Shown in pieces: positions 26,924-34,854 of a DNA stretch of 64,000 nucleotides. Source of the stretch: Brasilonema angustatum HA4187-MV1 (GTDB lineage: Bacteria; Cyanobacteriota; Cyanobacteriia; Cyanobacteriales; Nostocaceae); assembly GCA_019359695.1 (NCBI GenBank), contig JAHHGV010000010.1:124001-188000 (forward strand), given 5' to 3'. The notes under the pieces are model-generated. The model did no database searches. It saw only the letters and a program-made list of their open reading frames with translations, and was not told the origin of the DNA. Position numbers and translations under genes: made by a program. Within the stretch, counting starts at the first letter, position 1. Every line of letters begins with the position of its first letter.

Positions 26924-27597
26924 GGATCTGGTTTGCGAAACCGATATCCAACCCCTCGAATGCTTTCAATCCAGCCTACTTCATCAACGGGGTCAATTTT
27001 TTTACGAATTCGCTGGATACAAACATCCACAACATTGGTGTTGGGGTTAAAGTCGTAGCCCCAAACGTGTTCCAGGATTTGGGTACGAGTGAAAACCCGT
27101 CCAGGAGAGCGCATAAGATACTCCAGAAGATTAAACTCGCGGCTGGTAAGTTCTATTGCTTGTTGATTGCAAGTGACTTTTCGCGTGATCCGATCAAGTT
27201 TGAGAGAGCCAACCGAAAGCAAATTTTGGCGATCGCCCACACTCGGGCGCACAACAGCATGAATTCGAGCCGCTAACTCTTCCACAAAAAACGGTTTAGC
27301 AATGTAGTCATCAGCTCCCAAATTCAACCCGGACAGGCGATCGTCCAGTTCATTGCGAGCCGTCAACAAAATTACGGGGGCATTTCGACCTGAGCGCCGC
27401 AGTTGTTTAAGAATCGATAGTCCATCTTTACCTGGTACCATGATGTCGAGCACAATCACATCGTATTCATTGTCTAATGCTCGCAGATATCCTTCATCAC
27501 CGTTGTCGCAATAATCTACGACAAATCCCTGCTCCTTCAGTCCAGCCTGGACAAAGTTAGCAATTTTTGCTTCGTCTTCGACAAACAGAACATTCAC
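26920..27597 (-). CDS. OmpR/CusR-family response regulator
   Basis: 225 residues with a GTG start at 27597. Receiver domain 1-120 with E7-D8, phospho-acceptor Asp51 (VLDIMVPGKDG), T/K positions (LLTARN, AKPF). The C-terminal winged-helix domain (about 127-220) has the recognition region NPNTNVVDVCIQRIRKKI. Sequence style resembles CusR/CopR. It is divergent from the small secreted protein gene at 27749, with one composite operator between them. Two more copies of that operator precede the dioxygenase and export genes, so this is the obvious candidate regulator. Confidence 0.92.
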   Translation of the reverse strand: MNVLFVEDEAKIANFVQAGLKEQGFVVDYCDNGDEGYLRALDNEYDVIVLDIMVPGKDGLSILKQLRRSGRNAPVILLTARNELDDRLSGLNLGADDYIAKPFFVEELAARIHAVVRPSVGDRQNLLSVGSLKLDRITRKVTCNQQAIELTSREFNLLEYLMRSPGRVFTRTQILEHVWGYDFNPNTNVVDVCIQRIRKKIDPVDEVGWIESIRGVGYRFRKPDP

Positions 27598-27653
27598 AAC
27601 AATTCATTACTCGACCTATTGCTCCATTCTAGATTCATTACCATTTGGTTCAA

Positions 27654-27695
27654 ATTACAAAAGTGTAATTCAAATACAACGCGGGCTGTCATTTT
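27654..27695 (+). promoter_or_regulatory. composite operator/promoter copy 1
   Basis: ATTACA-AAAG-TGTAAT palindrome at 27654-27669, then 16 bp, then CTGTCATTTT at 27686-27695. Lies 53 bp before the ATG of the small secreted protein and between it and the divergent response-regulator gene. TGTCAT can serve as a -10 and the right palindrome arm overlaps the -35 position. The E. coli CusR box has a similar layout (TGACAA-N2-TTGTCA). Confidence 0.65.
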
Positions 27696-27748
27696 CAGGT
27701 GGCTCAATTATCAATGTGATTATCAAATACTTTTAGAGGTTGATTGTG

Positions 27749-27964
27749 ATGAATATTCGTCGAGTGTTAGCCACAGCAGCGATTCCTTTTGTAATTGGCA
27801 CATTCGGTTTTGCTGTAGCCGAGCAAGCGATCGCCCAAGTTCCATCGAATCGGATCACACAGATTGCACAACGGCCCGATAGAAAACCTCCTAAACCCAA
27901 GGCTTGCAAACCCCGCCCAGGTAAAAAGTGTCCTCCTCCCCAACCTCCCCGACGTCCTAATTGA
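27749..27964 (+). CDS. small secreted Pro/Lys-rich protein
   Basis: 71 residues from the ATG at 27749, with AGAGG 9 bp upstream. Signal peptide about 1-25 (MNIRRVLATAAIPFVIGTFGFAVAEQAIAQ). The mature part ends in KACKPRPGKKCPPPQPPRRPN with two cysteines. No family recognised. Its place beneath operator copy 1, divergent from the two-component operon, suggests a periplasmic accessory or sensor-modulating protein. That role is inference. Confidence 0.7.
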   Translation: MNIRRVLATAAIPFVIGTFGFAVAEQAIAQVPSNRITQIAQRPDRKPPKPKACKPRPGKKCPPPQPPRRPN

Positions 27965-28034
27965 GGGTACGGCTCAAAATTGCGTAGGATTCAATAACTT
28001 AATAACCGTTTGAAAGCGCAGAGTGAAGTACACA

Positions 28035-28240
28035 CCATCAAAACGGAGTACCGTTTATGATGGGGGCTTCCAGTTTCATTGGTCAATGCCACGTTGGGTA
28101 TACCACAAGGGTATTCGTCACTCAAAACGATGATGGTCTTACTTGTCCTCCGGAGGTTTGGAACGCGTCCCTTACTCCCGTACACCCGTGTGTACCCTGG
28201 CAGCAACCCGCCTCCCGCAGGTTGTTGAATTATTTTTCGA
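28035..28240 (-). mobile_element. IS200/IS605-type right end with possible omega-RNA, tnpB lost
   Basis: On the minus strand the sequence ends ACTGGAAGCCCCCATCA, a hairpin (CCATCAAAACGG at 28035-28046 pairing with CCGTTTATGATGG at 28051-28063), then GTACTTCAC. This is very like the GGAAGCCCC-hairpin-TAGTTCAC right ends of cyanobacterial IS605/IS1341 elements. The upstream 170 bp contains strong stems (CAACCTGCGGGAGGCGGGTTG and ACACACGGGTGTAC), as expected of a tnpB guide-RNA scaffold. No TnpB frame is recognisable. Confidence 0.4.
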
Positions 28241-28650
28241 GGTTTAACATGGAGTGTGCTTTTGCATTCCAGCGGTTTCACCGATTTCCTGAGCTTTGAT
28301 CTTTCTGTGGTAAGCGTCGTACCGCTACTTAACCTATCTGTTCCGACACAATCAGGAGGGTCAGCGACCAATAATATGATACAACATCAAACATGTGAAT
28401 TCCAGGAATATTGGCAACTTCGCGCTAACGCGCCGCTCCGCTAACATACATCTTTTCTTTCTTTTACCTTTGGTAAAAATAAATTAAAAATGCAATCGTC
28501 GCTGCCCGTCTTATATCCCGACACTAAACCGAGTGCCATTAGAGTGTGGGACTTACGACGAAGAAGTTAACACTGGAGAGGATCTCGCACTTCGCAGCGA
28601 TAAGCCCGCTTGCGATATGCTTATCGCAAAAAACGCGAAACGAACTTTAA

Positions 28651-28692
28651 ATTACAAAATTGTAATCCAAAAGCAGGGCGAACTGTCATTTT
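28651..28692 (+). promoter_or_regulatory. composite operator/promoter copy 2
   Basis: ATTACA-AAAT-TGTAAT at 28651-28666, then 16 bp, then CTGTCATTTT at 28683-28692. Same geometry as the copies at 27654 and 30372. Precedes the dioxygenase gene by 176 bp, so a long leader is implied. Confidence 0.65.
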
Positions 28693-28868
28693 GTGTCTGT
28701 TGAATCATAAATGTCAACTTTTGGAGGCAGATAAGTAGATGGACTGACTTCAACGCAAGATTTGTTCCACCCGATTCCCCCACCGTTGCTGCTCTCCCTT
28801 AGAAGAGGAGAAATATGCACGGTGTTGCCTGTGCAGTTTAATTGTGTCCATCTATTTTATAAGGCAGC

Positions 28869-29723
28869 ATGAAAAACAACAATCGTCAAGTAAGTCGGAT
28901 TATGAGTCGAAGAGAGGTACTTGCTTTATCCAGAGCAGCAGCAGGTGCAATGCTTGTTGTATTCATATCTAGAAAGTCCAGCCTTGCACAGGCAGAGTCG
29001 AGTACAGACACAGCAGCATCATCTACAGCAGATTCTACGTTGCCGAACTGTGTCGTGAGTCCGCAGCAGACCGAAGGACCCTATTTCGTGGACGACAAGC
29101 TCAACCGCTCGGACATCCGCTCCGATCCGGCAAACGGTTCGGTGAAAGAAGGTGTGCCACTCCAACTGACGCTACGTGTTTCTACAGTCGGGAGTACTGG
29201 CTGCACGCCGCTTGCAAATGCCACTGTGGATATTTGGCACTGTGACGCACTAGGCGTCTATTCCGACGTGTCAGATCCAAGTTTCAATACCGTCGGGCAA
29301 AAGTTTCTGCGCGGCTATCAAGTGACAGATACGGATGGAACCGTCCAGTTCACAACCAACTATCCCGGTTGGTACCAAGGCAGAACAGTCCATATGCACT
29401 TTAAGGTTCGCACGGATGCGACATCAGGGCAGAGTTATGAGTTTACGTCACAGTTGTACTTTGATGACTCGATCACAGATCAAGTACACGCACTCTCACC
29501 ATACGCAATCAAAGGACAACGCACGCTAAGGAATGCTGGAGACGGGATCTTCAGTAATGGTGGAGACCAATTATTGCTCGCGCTCACCCAAACAACCGAT
29601 GGTTATGCAGCAACATTCAACATTGGGCTTAACATGGATTCGGCTTCAGATGGCGTGAACAGTACTGCACCGAACGAGACAGCACCTCCACAAAGTCGTG
29701 AAAGGCTTCCCGCCTCCGTGTAA
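28869..29723 (+). CDS. Tat-exported intradiol ring-cleavage dioxygenase
   Basis: 284 residues. The N-terminus contains a twin-arginine-type motif (MSRREVLALSRAAAG) and an Ala-rich cleavage region (SLAQAE), so export folded to the periplasm is likely. The core matches the protocatechuate/catechol intradiol dioxygenase family: GPYFVDDKLNRSDI, DIWHCDALGVYSDV (Tyr ligand), NYPGWYQGRTVHMHFKV (Tyr and two His ligands) and YEFTSQLYFDD. All four Fe(III) ligands are therefore present. Such enzymes open catechol-type rings between the hydroxyls; the real substrate is unknown. It sits under operator copy 2 and upstream of a cytochrome b561-like gene. A C-terminal Ser/Thr/Pro-rich tail adds about 25 residues. 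Confidence 0.85.
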   Translation: MKNNNRQVSRIMSRREVLALSRAAAGAMLVVFISRKSSLAQAESSTDTAASSTADSTLPNCVVSPQQTEGPYFVDDKLNRSDIRSDPANGSVKEGVPLQLTLRVSTVGSTGCTPLANATVDIWHCDALGVYSDVSDPSFNTVGQKFLRGYQVTDTDGTVQFTTNYPGWYQGRTVHMHFKVRTDATSGQSYEFTSQLYFDDSITDQVHALSPYAIKGQRTLRNAGDGIFSNGGDQLLLALTQTTDGYAATFNIGLNMDSASDGVNSTAPNETAPPQSRERLPASV

Positions 29724-29807
29724 TACCGTTTCACTTTAAGGTTAGTCTGACACTATAACGGCTTGGCACTGTCAAGCTTTTCTATTTTCTACCAATTAAT
29801 GGTCTTT

Positions 29808-30386
29808 ATGCCAAACACTCCAACTCCCTTGAAACGACGATTAAATGATGCGTTTGGGCGGTTATGGAAACTGCATTGGGTGATGGCGGCTTGTTTTCTT
29901 GTCATCTACTTGCTTGGTATGGTGATGGCTCGCTTGCCGCGTGAAGTTTTCTTTAGAGGTTCTCTGTACAACATCCACAAATCATTCGGTGTATTAGTTC
30001 TCGCTCTACTGCTCTTGAGGGTTTTTACCCTACTGCAAGTTATGGCGAAAAAGTATCTCAAGCGCAGTCCCAAACTGACACCCCAGTGGATAAAAACCTT
30101 TTCCCTGCATTTAGTGCTTTATCTGCTGATGCTGGTTGTTCCAATCAGCGGCATTTTTTTATCAAACTCAGGTGGGCATGAAATTCCGTTCTTTTTTGTG
30201 ACATTGCCCAATTGGTTTGAGGAAAATCGTTCTGTTGGTGCTATCGCTCGCAATCTACACTTCTGGCTATCGTACACTTTGCTGACACTGGTTATCCTGC
30301 ATATAATTGAGCAACGTCAGTTTCTCCGTAGAACCTGGAAACGAACTTTCAAGGATAACAGTGCAAAACAAATTACAAAATTGTAA
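29808..30386 (+). CDS. cytochrome b561-like membrane protein
   Basis: 192 residues from the ATG at 29808 (MPNTPTPLKRRLND); an upstream ATG at 29799 and a TTG at 29763 are alternatives. Four membrane helices with paired histidines suited to bind b haems: LHWVMAACF, NIHKSFGVLVLAL, FSLHLVLYLLMLVVP, and NLHFWLSYTLLTLVILHIIEQ. Family members shuttle electrons across the membrane between quinol and periplasmic acceptors. It follows the dioxygenase by 84 bp. Its last codons, ITKL-stop, are themselves the ATTACA..TGTAA palindrome of operator copy 3. Confidence 0.8.
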   Translation: MPNTPTPLKRRLNDAFGRLWKLHWVMAACFLVIYLLGMVMARLPREVFFRGSLYNIHKSFGVLVLALLLLRVFTLLQVMAKKYLKRSPKLTPQWIKTFSLHLVLYLLMLVVPISGIFLSNSGGHEIPFFFVTLPNWFEENRSVGAIARNLHFWLSYTLLTLVILHIIEQRQFLRRTWKRTFKDNSAKQITKL

Positions 30387-30413
30387 TTTACACAAAGGGC
30401 AAGCTGTCATGTT
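30372..30413 (+). promoter_or_regulatory. composite operator/promoter copy 3, inside a gene end
   Basis: ATTACA-AAAT-TGTAAT at 30372-30387, then 16 bp, then CTGTCATGTT at 30404-30413. The left part doubles as the last codons and stop of the cytochrome gene. It precedes the export operon start (30544) by 131 bp. Confidence 0.65.
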
Positions 30414-30543
30414 GTGCTGCTGTAATTAAAAGTATCAACTCCTTGTAGTTTCAATACAACGAAGCAAAAGCGATGCTCCCTCCGGGAGGCGCACAAAGCA
30501 CGAACGTAATAACTTTGTTTACACTCAAGGTGGAAAGCAGCCT

Positions 30544-32082
30544 ATGACACTTGATTCTCCCCAACCTACCACATTCAAGCCTTTAGGAAAAGGCTTGGTC
30601 AAAGACAAGCTAACCAAGTGGCTGACGGGGTTACTTATTCTCAGTTCACTGACGGGGGGTGGATACCTTGTTTACCATCAGACGGTGATTTCCTCCGCTC
30701 AGGAAGCCAGAAGTAAAATGCAGACAGTCCCAGTCCAGCGAGAAACCTTACCCATCACCATCTCAGCCAACGGCATCATTGAAGCCAAACAATCGACCAA
30801 CGTCAGCCCCAAAAGCTCTGGACGGCTAAAGAGCTTACTGGTGGATGAAGGTGACTCTGTAAAAGCAGGGCAAATCCTGGCATACATGGATGACTCAAAC
30901 CTGCAAGGGCAACTGATTCAAACACGGGGATCTCTGGCTGCTGCCCAGGCGAATTTGCAAAAGGTAATAGCAGGGAATCGCCCTCAAGATATTGCTCAAG
31001 CACAGGCACAATTAGAAGAAGCCCAAGCGAATCTGCAAAAAGGACAAGCAGGTAACCGCCCTCAAGATATTGCTCAAGCACAGGCACGTTTAAAAAGCGC
31101 TCAAGCAAGTTTAACAAAAGCTCAAGATGATTTCCAGCGCAATCAGCAACTATACAATGCTGGTGCCATTTCGCTTCAAACTGTAAACCAAAAACGTGCG
31201 GACAAGGACAGCGCCGAAGCTGCGGTAAATGAAGCGCAGCAAGCCCTGGCATTGCAAAAAGCAGGATCACGCACAGAAGATATCGAGCAATTAAAGGCGG
31301 TGGTAGAGCAAAGACAGCAAGCTTTAGCACTGCTGAAAGCGGGAAACCGCAAGGAAGATATTGACTCCGCACGCGCTCAGGTGGTTCAGCAGCAGGGCAG
31401 CCTGAAAACGATTCAAACACAAATTCAAGACATGGTCATTCGTGCCCCATTTAGTGGGATTGTGACTTCCAAGTATTCCGATCCGGGTGATTTCGTGACA
31501 CCTACAACATCCGGGAGTTCGGTTTCGGGATCAACCTCTTCTTCGATTCTGTCGCTGGCATCAAATTATCAGGTTGTGGCAAATGTTGCTGAAACCGATA
31601 TTAGCAAAATTAAGATCGGGCAGTCGGTCACTATTACAGCCGATGCGTATCCTGATAAAACCTTTCAGGGGAAAGTTGCCCAGGTTGCAGCCCAGGCAAC
31701 TGTGACATCCAACGTCACCAGCCTGAAAGTGAGAGTAGATCTCACCGATCCTGAAACTCTGCTACTTCCAAGCATGAATGTTGATGTGAAATTCAATGCA
31801 GGGAACTTAAACAATGTGCTTGTTGTGCCAACTGTGGCGATCGCCCGCCAGGAAAATGGCACTGGAGTGCGGGTACTTAGGGAAAATGGTAAGACTCGAT
31901 TTGTGCCAATTCAAACCGGATTGACCGTGGGTAACAAAACCGAAGTGCGCTCCGGTTTACAAGGAAATGAAAAAGTTCTGGTGAGTGCGCCAGCGGGTTC
32001 CAGGGATAGTAATAGAAGTGGTCGTTCTGGCAGGACGGGTGGTCGTTCTGGTGGTATGGGTCGTCCTCCCGGTGGTTTTTAG
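30544..32082 (+). CDS. HlyD/MacA-type periplasmic adaptor of an export system
   Basis: 512 residues. One N-terminal membrane anchor (about 27-46) is followed by a biotinyl-lipoyl-like half motif (GRLKSLLVDEGDSVKAGQILAYMD). A long alpha-hairpin follows, built of repeated NRPQDIAQAQAQLEEAQANL-type units (residues about 145-290), then the second lipoyl half (IRAPFSGIVTSKYSDPGDFV) and beta-barrel domains. The C-terminus is a Gly/Arg-rich tail. Adaptors of this kind join an inner-membrane ABC or RND pump to an outer-membrane channel. It is followed 27 bp later by the permease gene and preceded by operator copy 3, so export is probably induced by the adjacent two-component system. Confidence 0.88.
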   Translation: MTLDSPQPTTFKPLGKGLVKDKLTKWLTGLLILSSLTGGGYLVYHQTVISSAQEARSKMQTVPVQRETLPITISANGIIEAKQSTNVSPKSSGRLKSLLVDEGDSVKAGQILAYMDDSNLQGQLIQTRGSLAAAQANLQKVIAGNRPQDIAQAQAQLEEAQANLQKGQAGNRPQDIAQAQARLKSAQASLTKAQDDFQRNQQLYNAGAISLQTVNQKRADKDSAEAAVNEAQQALALQKAGSRTEDIEQLKAVVEQRQQALALLKAGNRKEDIDSARAQVVQQQGSLKTIQTQIQDMVIRAPFSGIVTSKYSDPGDFVTPTTSGSSVSGSTSSSILSLASNYQVVANVAETDISKIKIGQSVTITADAYPDKTFQGKVAQVAAQATVTSNVTSLKVRVDLTDPETLLLPSMNVDVKFNAGNLNNVLVVPTVAIARQENGTGVRVLRENGKTRFVPIQTGLTVGNKTEVRSGLQGNEKVLVSAPAGSRDSNRSGRSGRTGGRSGGMGRPPGGF

Positions 32083-32109
32083 ACTTGATTTTACAAGCGA
32101 GGTTTAGCA

Positions 32110-33414
32110 ATGACAAAATCACGTGAGCGCAAACCACTGGTTAAACAGGCATCTGCTCTGGTTGGGAGTTCATCAGTGTCCCTACCTGAAATTCTGTCGA
32201 TGGCTCTAGAGGCACTGTGGAGTAATAAACTCCGCACCCTGCTAACCATGTTAGGCGTCATCATTGGCATTACAGCAGTGATCGCCGTTACCGCGATCGG
32301 TCAAGGCACCCAAAAGTCAACCGAGCAACAATTACAATCACTGGGAACTGACATTTTACAAGTACAATCGGGTGCAGCCAGAAGTGGCGGAGTCCGGCAA
32401 GGCAGTGGTAGTGCAACAACATTAACTCTAGAAGATGCTCAGGCGATCGCGCAAGAAGTTTTAGGTGTTGACCGGGTGTCTGCTTTCCTGCAACAAAATT
32501 CCCAAGTCGTTTATGCCGGAAACAACGACTCGATGACCATTATTGGAACTGATATTAATTATCCAGATGTACGCAACACGCATCCTCAAACAGGTAGATT
32601 TTTCAGTCAGGAGGAAGTCGATTCAGCGAAAGCTGTGGCGATATTGGGTCCCACCGCACGAGATGAACTGCTGGGAACAGGAAGCAACGCAGAAGGCGCA
32701 CAAATCCGCATCGCCGGAGAAACCTATGACGTAATTGGCGTTATGGAGACGAAGGGAGCGCAAGGTCCACAAAACCCGGATGAACAAATTTATATCCCGC
32801 TTACCAATATGTCTGCCCGGTTAGTGGGAAACAACGCTGTCAAGGGACTTGCCATCCGAGGAATTTATGTCAAAGTCAAAAGCCAGGATCTGCTAGATGC
32901 TGCCCAGTATCAAACTACGAATCTGTTGCGGGTACGACACGGTATTTTTCCCGAAAAAGGAGAAACGGATGATTTTCGGACTGTGAATTCAGCCGATATC
33001 ATCGAAACGCTCACCAGTACATCCAAGCTTTTTACCGTAATGATAGTGGCAGTTGCCGCAATTTCTTTAATTGTTGGCGGCATTGGTATTGCCAATATCA
33101 TGCTTGTGTCAGTGGTCGAACGGACACGAGAAATCGGGATTCGTAAAGCGATTGGAGCGACTGGTACTGCCATCTTGACGCAGTTTTTAGCTGAGGCAGT
33201 GGTGATTGCAATCATGGGAGGGGTAGTTGGTATATGCCTTGGAGTTGCGATCGCCTTCGCAGCCTCAAACCTGTTCAAATTTCCCTTCGTAATTTCGCCC
33301 TGGTCGATTGTATTCGGCTTTGGTTTGACATTTGTGATTGGACTGCTGGCTGGCGTCATCCCAGCTCGCAATGCTGCTAGACTTGACCCAATCACCGCAC
33401 TGAGGAGTGATTAG
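32110..33414 (+). CDS. MacB/FtsX-type ABC transporter permease
   Basis: 434 residues. First helix at about 37-60 (LLTMLGVIIGITAVIAVTAIG), then a MacB periplasmic core domain (about 65-290). Three C-terminal helices follow, with the FtsX signature ERTREIGIRKAIGATGTAILTQFLAEAVVIA and ending ARLDPITALRSD. MacB proper carries its ATPase in the same chain. Here there is none, and no ATP-binding gene is adjacent, so the ATPase must be encoded elsewhere. Works with the adaptor encoded just upstream. Confidence 0.88.
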   Translation: MTKSRERKPLVKQASALVGSSSVSLPEILSMALEALWSNKLRTLLTMLGVIIGITAVIAVTAIGQGTQKSTEQQLQSLGTDILQVQSGAARSGGVRQGSGSATTLTLEDAQAIAQEVLGVDRVSAFLQQNSQVVYAGNNDSMTIIGTDINYPDVRNTHPQTGRFFSQEEVDSAKAVAILGPTARDELLGTGSNAEGAQIRIAGETYDVIGVMETKGAQGPQNPDEQIYIPLTNMSARLVGNNAVKGLAIRGIYVKVKSQDLLDAAQYQTTNLLRVRHGIFPEKGETDDFRTVNSADIIETLTSTSKLFTVMIVAVAAISLIVGGIGIANIMLVSVVERTREIGIRKAIGATGTAILTQFLAEAVVIAIMGGVVGICLGVAIAFAASNLFKFPFVISPWSIVFGFGLTFVIGLLAGVIPARNAARLDPITALRSD

Positions 33415-33830
33415 GAGAATTCATGTCAAAGATGCTTCATGCAACAACTCACGCAAACAGTCTTAAATACACATGTTTGTTTTTATGTCAATATCTCAAG
33501 AAATAAAAGCAAGGTTTGAGGGCGAGAGTGTGGAACAATTAGAAAGTTTGATGGATAGTGCGTTAAGCGCAGCTCTGCCGTAGGCAATCACTGTGAGTTC
33601 TTTAGAAGAATTTCTGACAATTCTATCTACTTAAACCCGAACTTCTTTTTGAACGAGATAGGGGTGGGGTGTAAGTCATGAATCCAACTTGGTATGAAGA
33701 TAGAACCTTTGAGTAAAAAAGTTGTCAAAAAATTTCTCAGCAAAAATCATCGGTAACAACCAGTACTAATTTGGGCCCGAAAGTACGATAACTTAAATAT
33801 TGCCATAAGTGTACTTCAGGCTACATCAAG
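33415..33830. other. intergenic region with a small broken frame
   Basis: 416 bp between the permease and the LysR gene. Apart from the pseudogene candidate at 33473-33634 it contains AT-rich DNA and no clear signal. The LysR promoter should lie in 33760-33830. Confidence 0.35.
33473..33634 (+). pseudogene. small broken frame, possibly a Rpn/DUF4351-like C-terminus
   Basis: Reads MFVFMSISQEIKARFEGES..VEQLESLMDSALSAALP, an in-frame TAG at 33581, then AITVSSLEEFLTILST and stop. The VEQLESLMDSAL..SLEEFL pattern resembles the tail of cyanobacterial DUF4351-containing proteins. The family call is tentative. Confidence 0.3.
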
Positions 33831-34787
33831 ATGCGACTAGAGCAGTTGCAAGCCTTTCTGGCGATCGCAGAAACTGGTAGTTTTCAAGGTGCATCACGAA
33901 CACGCGGTGTCACCCAATCGACTGTTAGTCGGCAAATTCAAGCATTAGAAGAAGATTTGGGGTTAGAACTTTTTCATAGAACCAGCCAAGCAAAGCTGAC
34001 GTTGGCGGGTGAACGCTTGCTACCTCGTGCTCAAAAAATATGCCAAGAGTGGCAAAGTGCTACACAGGAAATTGCTGATTTATTGGCAGGAAAGCAGCCA
34101 GAACTTTGTGTCGCAGCAATTCACTCACTATGTGCTTATTACCTGCCACCAGTTTTGCAAAAATTTTGTCATGATTATCCACAAGTCCAATTGCGGGTGA
34201 CATCGCTGGGTAGCGATCGCGCCTTAAAAGTCCTCAAAGATGGACTCGTGGATTTGGCAATCGTCATGAATAATCGCTTCTTATGCACTGGCAAAGAAAT
34301 GCTAGTAGAAGTGCTGTATGATGAACCAATAGAAGTTTTAGTCGCAAAAAATCATCCGTTAGCCCAATATGAACGCATCCCTTGGTCGGAGCTCACTCGT
34401 TATCCGCAAGTCGTGTTTAAGGATGGTTATGGGATGCAACGCCTGATACAAGATAGATTTGAACGGTTAGAAGTCACACTGCATGCGGCTTTAGAAGTGA
34501 ATACTCTAGATGCTTTCCGGGGAGTCGTGCGCCAAGGGGAACTTGTGGCTATGCTACCACAGTCGGCACTAGTTGAAGCACGTATTGACCCTAGCCTTGC
34601 AGTTCGTTCCCTAGCCTGCAACACTAACAGTAATAGTTCTTCACCTGAGAGTTCTAGTTTGACTCGGCAGGTCGTTATGGTCACAACTCAAGACCGACTT
34701 CAGATTCCTCCTATCAAGCATTTTTGGCAGTTGGTTAGGGACAATGTACCACCACAATTGGATTCTTTAGTAAAGTCGGCTTGTTAG
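33831..34787 (+). CDS. LysR-family transcriptional regulator
   Basis: 318 residues. The N-terminal winged helix-turn-helix (residues 1-60: MRLEQLQAFLAIAETGSFQGASRTRGVTQSTVSRQIQALEEDLGLELF) is canonical. The effector-binding domain (about 90-300) is of the type 2 periplasmic-binding fold. The inducer is unknown. A TrpD-like gene follows 67 bp downstream in the same direction, with a degenerate GTCATTTGTC/GACAAACGACAAAGGAC inverted repeat between them (about 34797-34852). It could control itself or that gene. Confidence 0.9.
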   Translation: MRLEQLQAFLAIAETGSFQGASRTRGVTQSTVSRQIQALEEDLGLELFHRTSQAKLTLAGERLLPRAQKICQEWQSATQEIADLLAGKQPELCVAAIHSLCAYYLPPVLQKFCHDYPQVQLRVTSLGSDRALKVLKDGLVDLAIVMNNRFLCTGKEMLVEVLYDEPIEVLVAKNHPLAQYERIPWSELTRYPQVVFKDGYGMQRLIQDRFERLEVTLHAALEVNTLDAFRGVVRQGELVAMLPQSALVEARIDPSLAVRSLACNTNSNSSSPESSSLTRQVVMVTTQDRLQIPPIKHFWQLVRDNVPPQLDSLVKSAC

Positions 34788-34854
34788 CAGTTATAAGTCA
34801 TCAGTCATCTGTCGTTTGTCATTTGACTTTTGACAAACGACAAAGGACAAAAAT

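Larger units (their letters stand above)
27965..28868. other. 900-bp non-coding region with an IS605-like remnant and operator copy 2
   Basis: No intact gene. 28035-28240 resembles the right end and guide-RNA region of an IS200/IS605-type element on the minus strand. 28428-28442 carries a CGCGCTAACGCGCCGCTCCGC repeat fragment. The composite operator is at 28651-28692, followed by the dioxygenase leader. An ORF called on the minus strand at 27991-28371 is probably not a real gene. Confidence 0.5.

Noticed and set aside
27991-28371. 126-codon minus-strand frame as a transposase end
   Set aside because: No TnpB motif could be recognised; it overlaps the structured right-end region, so it is treated as non-coding.
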